A stretch of DNA of 64,000 bases, from NCBI RefSeq assembly GCF_009766005.1, contig NZ_LMUK01000041.1, forward strand, positions 323,329 through 387,328, in the 5' to 3' direction. Both the position numbers and the translations under genes were made by a program. Positions 59,809 to 64,000 of this stretch are shown one piece after another. Position 1 is the first letter of the stretch; every line of letters starts with the position of its first letter. Source of the DNA: Bradyrhizobium sp. S69 (GTDB lineage: Bacteria; Pseudomonadota; Alphaproteobacteria; Rhizobiales; Xanthobacteraceae). The notes below the pieces were generated by a model that saw nothing but the letters and a program-made list of their open reading frames with translations, did no database searches and was not told where the DNA came from.

Positions 59809-60993
59809 ATGGTCAGAAAAACAGGCTTGCTCGACGCGTGGTTTGGATTGCTCTTGATCGCGGGAGGGGTAGCGGCAACGCCCGTCGCTGCGCAAAAAAT
59901 TGCCCCGGATTCTGTCAAACAAGTCGGCCCGCCGCTGGAAGTCGTAAAATCGTTCGAGGATGATTTCCGCCTGGTCGGGATCGGCGTTTCGGCCAGGGGC
60001 AGGGTATTCGCGACCGCGCCGGCCTCCAATGTCCGCTCGCGCTTCAGCATGGTCGAAGTCGACCCGAAGACCGGTGCGATCACGCCCTATCCCGATGCGG
60101 CCTGGAATAATTTCAGCGAGCAGGGCGACGGCAAGTCGGAATGGATTTCCGTTCAGGCGCTATGGGTCGATAAAGCGGATCATCTTTGGGCGCTCGACTC
60201 CTCGTTGTCGAAAGTCGATCAGGATCGCCTGCCGCCAAAACTCGTCGAATTCGATCTGTCGACCAACAAGGTCGTCCGGCAGTATGATTTCAAAGGCGTG
60301 GTTTCGGCGAAGGATTCCCTGAACGATCTGCGGATCGACGTGGCGCACGGTTACGCCTATCTCACCAACATCGGCAACAAGGGCAGCCTAGTGGTGCTCG
60401 ATTTGAAGACCGGCAATGCGAGACAGGTGCTGGTCGGCAGCCGCTCGACCTTCGCCGATCCCAAGCAGCACCTGATGTTCGGCAAGGAAATCGCGCTGCG
60501 GCCGGACGGTTCGGTGGTGGCGATCCATGCCGACGGCATCGCGTTGTCGCCGGATGCAAGCTGGCTCTATTACCGGCCGTTGACCGATCATAATTATTGG
60601 CGCGTGCCGACGTCCGCCCTGCGCGATGTAGGGCTGTCCGACACCGAACTCGCTGCGAAGGTCGAGTATCTCGGCAGTTCGGTGCTGAGCGGCGGTCTGA
60701 TCATGGATGCCGACGGTACGCTCTACGGCGGCGATCTCGAAAACCGCACCGTGGTTGCGCTGCGCAGTACACCAAGTCACACGCTTGACGCAAAAGTCTT
60801 CGTCAGCGATCCGTCGAAGCTTTCCTGGGCGGACGGCTTTGCGATCAGCGGCGGCTATCTCTACATCGCCGATTCACATCTCTGGGAAGTTGCGTTCAAG
60901 AACGATCTGCCGCGCTCGGGTCCGTTTACGATCTTCAAGGTGAAATTGCCGCGCCAGCCTGAGCGCGGTCATTTCCGCAGACGGCACGGATAA
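59809..60993 (+). CDS. Yellow/major royal jelly protein family, exported
   Basis: The 394-aa protein has a signal peptide (about 8-28, ending AAQ). The six-bladed propeller typical of the family is suggested by FRLVGIGVSARGRVFATAPA, EWISVQALWVDKADHLWALD, AYLTNIGNKGSLVVLDL and ADGFAISGGYLYIADSHLWE. Bacterial members are periplasmic and poorly characterised; sugar or small-molecule binding is inferred. Follows the 49-aa gene by 5 bp, so they may be co-transcribed. Confidence 0.82.
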   Translation: MVRKTGLLDAWFGLLLIAGGVAATPVAAQKIAPDSVKQVGPPLEVVKSFEDDFRLVGIGVSARGRVFATAPASNVRSRFSMVEVDPKTGAITPYPDAAWNNFSEQGDGKSEWISVQALWVDKADHLWALDSSLSKVDQDRLPPKLVEFDLSTNKVVRQYDFKGVVSAKDSLNDLRIDVAHGYAYLTNIGNKGSLVVLDLKTGNARQVLVGSRSTFADPKQHLMFGKEIALRPDGSVVAIHADGIALSPDASWLYYRPLTDHNYWRVPTSALRDVGLSDTELAAKVEYLGSSVLSGGLIMDADGTLYGGDLENRTVVALRSTPSHTLDAKVFVSDPSKLSWADGFAISGGYLYIADSHLWEVAFKNDLPRSGPFTIFKVKLPRQPERGHFRRRHG

Positions 60994-61012
60994 AATGATT
61001 GGCGTGCCGCTG

Positions 61013-61735
61013 TCACGCGATGGCAATCGCGGGAACGGCAATACCGAGCCTGGCTGCGGCGCGGCGTGCGGTTGCCTCGCGTTGTGCGGTGATGCCGGCA
61101 ACCGCTTGCCGCGCCTGCGCGAGGATGGCGGCCGGCGCGGTCTCCGGCGTGCCGCTGTCGAAGGGCGGCTCGGGCGCATATGCCATGTAAAGCTGGATCG
61201 CGCGCGCGGCGTCGTCGCCACGCAGTTCGGCGGCGAGCCGCAAGGCGCCGTCGATTCCGGCGGTCACTCCGGCTGCAAACACCCAGTTGCCGTCGAGCAC
61301 CACCCGTTCGTTGACCGGGATGGCGCCGTACAGCGGGAGCAGATGGAATGACGCCCAGTGCGTCGTCGCGCGCCGCCCCTTCAACAGTCCAGCCGCGCCG
61401 CAAAGCAGCGCGCCGGTGCAAACCGAGAAGACGCTGCGGGCGCCTGCCGCCTGTCGGGCGATCCAGCCGAGTACGTCGTGATCCTCCATCAGGGCTTCCT
61501 GGCCGAAGCCGCCCGGCACGTGAAGCACGTCAAGCTGCGGTGCGTCTGCTAGCGCCGCATCTGGCGTCAGCCGCAATCCCTTGACGTCGCGCACCGGCTC
61601 GGCGGTCTTGCCGTAGACGCGATAGGTCGAGTTCGGGATGCGCGACAGCACCTCGAACGGGCCAGTCAGATCGATCTGATCGAGACCCTCGAACAGCAGC
61701 GAGCCGATTTGCAGATGGGTGTCGTGAGCAATCAT
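61013..61735 (-). CDS. DJ-1/PfpI family, isonitrile hydratase-like
   Basis: The 240-aa protein has IGSLLFEGLDQIDLTGPFEV, LDVLHVPGGFGQEALMED and the nucleophile elbow SVFSVCTGALLCGAAGLLKG with Cys, then RRATTHWASFHLLPLYGAIP and FAAGVTAGIDGALRL. This matches Pseudomonas isonitrile hydratase (InhA) in layout. Such enzymes convert isonitriles to N-substituted formamides; this one is named by resemblance only. It is divergent from a GlxA-type regulator with the same fold in its N-terminal domain. Confidence 0.8.
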   Translation of the reverse strand: MIAHDTHLQIGSLLFEGLDQIDLTGPFEVLSRIPNSTYRVYGKTAEPVRDVKGLRLTPDAALADAPQLDVLHVPGGFGQEALMEDHDVLGWIARQAAGARSVFSVCTGALLCGAAGLLKGRRATTHWASFHLLPLYGAIPVNERVVLDGNWVFAAGVTAGIDGALRLAAELRGDDAARAIQLYMAYAPEPPFDSGTPETAPAAILAQARQAVAGITAQREATARRAAARLGIAVPAIAIA

Positions 61736-61786
61736 TACGCACTCCTTTGAGGATCAGGGCTGGACAAGCGCAACCTAACCCCACAT

Positions 61787-62809
61787 ATGCTGGCGCAAAT
61801 GCCAAAGTCCCCTCGTTTCCCGCCAAACGCCGTTGCTGCCGCGCCCGCGCCGCGGATCGTTGAAGTATTGGCTTTCCCGTCAGTGCAACTGCTCGATGTG
61901 ACCGGGCCGCTTCAGGCGTTCGCCACTGCCAACGATCAGATCACGCAAGCGGGAGGCGCCGCGCCGTATGATCTGCGCGTGGTCGCCAAGGGTGGGCAGG
62001 GCGTGACGGCGTCGGCGGGGCTCGCGATCACGGCGGCCCCGCTGCCGCGTCCGAGTTCGGCGGTGGATACGCTGCTGATCGCGGGAGGGCCGGGCGTCGA
62101 AGCTGCCGCAGCCGATCCGGCGCTGGTCGATTGGGTGCGGCAGCGGGCGGCTAGGGCGCGCCGGGTCGCTTCGGTCTGCACCGGCGCGTTTTTGCTGGCG
62201 GCGTCCGGCGTGCTTGATGGACGTCGCGCCGCGACGCATTGGTCGGTCTGTAAGGAGTTTGCCCAGCGTTATCCCGCGGTACGGGTCGAGCCCGATCCGA
62301 TCTTCGTGCGCGATGGTTCGGTCTGGACTTCGGCCGGCGTTACCGCCGGTATCGATCTGGCACTGGCGCTGATCGAGCAGGACCTCGGACGCACCGTGGC
62401 GCTGGCGGTGGCACGCTATCTCGTCGTCTTCCTCAAGCGGCCCGGCGGGCAGGCGCAATTCAGCACGGCGTTGTCGCTGCAATCGGCCGAGGACGAATTC
62501 GGCGCGCTACATGGCTGGATCAACAAGCATTTGGCCGACGATATCTCGCTTCCGGTGCTGGCCGACCAGGCCGGCATGAGCGAGCGCAGTTTCAGCCGGC
62601 ATTATGCCGAGGCTACCGGACTGACGCCGGCGCGCGCCGTCGAGCGGCTGCGGGTGGAAGCGGCGCGGCGGATGCTGTCGGAGTCGCGGTTGCCGGTGAA
62701 GCGGATCTCACAGCGCTGCGGCTTTGGCTCGGAAGAAACCATGCGCCGCAGTTTTCTACGCATCCTCTCGGCGACGCCGCAGGACTACCGGAGCCGTTTC
62801 AGCTCCTGA
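61787..62809 (+). CDS. GlxA family AraC-type regulator
   Basis: The 340-aa protein has an N-terminal DJ-1/PfpI domain (about 20-200) with VEVLAFPSVQLLDVTGPLQA and SVCTGAFLLAASGVLDGRRA, and a C-terminal AraC helix-turn-helix pair: ISLPVLADQAGMSERSFSRH and VKRISQRCGFGSEETMRRSF. It is divergently arranged with the isonitrile-hydratase-like gene, 51 bp apart, and probably controls it. GlxA-type proteins sense amidase or nitrogen substrates. Confidence 0.88.
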   Translation: MLAQMPKSPRFPPNAVAAAPAPRIVEVLAFPSVQLLDVTGPLQAFATANDQITQAGGAAPYDLRVVAKGGQGVTASAGLAITAAPLPRPSSAVDTLLIAGGPGVEAAAADPALVDWVRQRAARARRVASVCTGAFLLAASGVLDGRRAATHWSVCKEFAQRYPAVRVEPDPIFVRDGSVWTSAGVTAGIDLALALIEQDLGRTVALAVARYLVVFLKRPGGQAQFSTALSLQSAEDEFGALHGWINKHLADDISLPVLADQAGMSERSFSRHYAEATGLTPARAVERLRVEAARRMLSESRLPVKRISQRCGFGSEETMRRSFLRILSATPQDYRSRFSS

Positions 62810-62946
62810 CGAGTGCCCTGGACGTCATCCGTTGGTCATCCGGCGCGTCGTAACGCGGCAAACCGGTGCCTTTTCGGGCTTCCGTGCGCGCGCGACATGG
62901 CCTAGAGACCGGCCCAACGCTTCAATTTCTCGATATTCAGGTAATC

Positions 62947-64000
62947 ATGATCCGTCTCGATAATGTCAGTAAGCAGGTCGGCCACCAGATTCTCTTCATC
63001 GAAGCCTCCGCGGCGCTCCTGAAGGGGGAGAAGATCGGTCTTGTCGGCCCGAACGGGGCTGGCAAGACCACGCTGTTCCGGATGATCGCGGGCCAGGAGC
63101 CGCCCGACGAAGGCCAGGTGTCGACCGATCGCGGTATTTCGATCGGCTATTTCAGCCAGGATGTCGGCGAGATGTCGGGCCGTAGCGCGGTGTCCGAGGT
63201 GATGGACGGCGCCGGCCCCGTCAGCGTGGTTGCCAGCGAGTTGAAAGAGCTCGAGACCGCGATGGCCGATCCGGATCAGGCTGACAACATGGATGACATC
63301 ATCACGCGCTACGGCGAAGTGCAGGGGCGCTTCGAGGAACTCGACGGCTATGCGCTGGATGGCCGGGCGCGCGAGGCGCTTTCAGGCCTTGGCTTCAGCC
63401 AGGAAATGATGGACGGCGATGTCGGGGCGCTCTCGGGCGGCTGGAAGATGCGGGTCGCGTTGGCGCGAATTCTTCTGATGCGCCCCGATGTCATGCTGCT
63501 GGATGAGCCGAGCAACCATCTCGATCTCGAAAGCCTGATCTGGCTGGAACAGTTCCTCAAAGGCTATGACGGCGCGCTGTTGATGACGTCGCATGATCGC
63601 GAATTCATGAACCGCATCGTCAACAAGATCGTGGAGATCGACGGCGGCACGCTGACGACGTTTTCGGGAAACTACGAGTTCTACGAGGCGCAGCGTGCGC
63701 TGAACGAGAAGCAGCAGCAGGCTCAGTTCGAGCGCCAGCAGGCGATGCTTTCCAAGGAAATCAAGTTCATCGAGCGCTTCAAGGCGCGCGCCTCGCATGC
63801 GGCGCAGGTGCAGAGCCGGGTGAAGAAGCTGGAGAAGATCGAGCGGGTCGAGCCGCCGCGACGGCGCCAGTCCGTGGCGTTCGAGTTTTTGCCGGCGCCG
63901 CGCTCTGGCGAGGACGTCGTCAGCCTGAAGAACGTGCATAAAGGCTACGGCAGCAGAAGCATCTATGAGGGGCTGAATTTCCAGGTGCGCCGCCGTGAGC
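62947..64000 (+). CDS. ABC-F family ATPase, incomplete at window end
   Basis: The first 351 residues are visible: Walker A GLVGPNGAGKTTLFRM (about 32-47), signature LSGGWKMRVALARILLMRPD (about 159-178), Walker B MLLDEPSNHLDLE, and the linker with ASHAAQVQSRVKKLEKIERV typical of ABC-F proteins. The second ABC domain has just begun (VVSLKNVHKGYG). No membrane domain is present. It differs from the YheS-like gene at 0.7-2.6 kb in having Ser in DEPSNHLDL. Role in translation or antibiotic protection is inferred. Confidence 0.9.
   Translation, partial: MIRLDNVSKQVGHQILFIEASAALLKGEKIGLVGPNGAGKTTLFRMIAGQEPPDEGQVSTDRGISIGYFSQDVGEMSGRSAVSEVMDGAGPVSVVASELKELETAMADPDQADNMDDIITRYGEVQGRFEELDGYALDGRAREALSGLGFSQEMMDGDVGALSGGWKMRVALARILLMRPDVMLLDEPSNHLDLESLIWLEQFLKGYDGALLMTSHDREFMNRIVNKIVEIDGGTLTTFSGNYEFYEAQRALNEKQQQAQFERQQAMLSKEIKFIERFKARASHAAQVQSRVKKLEKIERVEPPRRRQSVAFEFLPAPRSGEDVVSLKNVHKGYGSRSIYEGLNFQVRRRE

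Overview
This 64 kb window is a high-GC alphaproteobacterial chromosome segment, most likely from Bradyrhizobium or a close Bradyrhizobiaceae relative. The inference rests on the eukaryotic-type glutamine synthetase II with its small DUF2735/GstI-like neighbour, the purM-purN and pgsA-hdaA-ppk-ppx arrangement, the fused malic enzyme/phosphotransacetylase, and families of intergenic palindromic repeats that I recognise from this group. No rRNA, tRNA or CRISPR array was found.

Layout. (1) 0-10.5 kb holds core genes: a lipoprotein, a YheS-like ABC-F ATPase, ndk, a TerC-family membrane protein, and a minus-strand run pgsA-hdaA-ppk-ppx (phospholipid synthesis, control of DnaA, polyphosphate making and breaking). 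(2) 10.5-14.4 kb is an accessory patch between pgsA and purM. It has a winged-helix replication-type regulator, a DUF2513 protein, a stand-alone CxxCxGxG zinc-ribbon protein, an IS630 remnant and unusually strong hairpins. (3) 14.4-35.3 kb returns to housekeeping: purMN, an autotransporter-type beta-barrel protein, rnd, a PHS-like phosphate permease with an orphan PstS behind a possible PHO box, selO, aspS, malic enzyme, DoxX, a DHFR-like reductase, a polysaccharide deacetylase and an L,D-transpeptidase. (4) 35.5-38.2 kb is a cluster of small secreted or membrane proteins, including two tandem paralogous secreted micropeptides of 55 and 53 aa. (5) 38.2-47.8 kb has a MocR/PNPOx-like divergent pair, an M20 deacylase, a thioesterase, and an aldoxime-nitrile pathway (AraC regulator, nitrilase, aldoxime dehydratase). 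An IS3 element with 4-bp target duplications has clipped the C-terminus of the dehydratase. (6) 48-64 kb carries small conserved genes, two GrlR-like paralogues (one with an in-frame amber codon), gstI-glnII with a sigma-54 promoter, a Sel1-repeat protein, a yellow/MRJP-like protein, an isonitrile-hydratase-like gene divergent from a GlxA-type regulator, and a second ABC-F ATPase that runs off the end.

How genes work together: nitrilase and aldoxime dehydratase would turn an aldoxime into a nitrile and then a carboxylic acid under the AraC-type protein. PstS and the PHS-like permease form a candidate phosphate-responsive pair. GstI is known in rhizobia to restrain glnII expression, and here it is divergent from a glnII with a well-spaced sigma-54 promoter. 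Ppk and Ppx set polyphosphate levels.

The observations most worth a second look are the tandem micropeptides and the structured DNA between them, the IS3-clipped aldoxime dehydratase, the amber-interrupted GrlR-like gene, and a 35-bp module repeated inside composite intergenic repeats.
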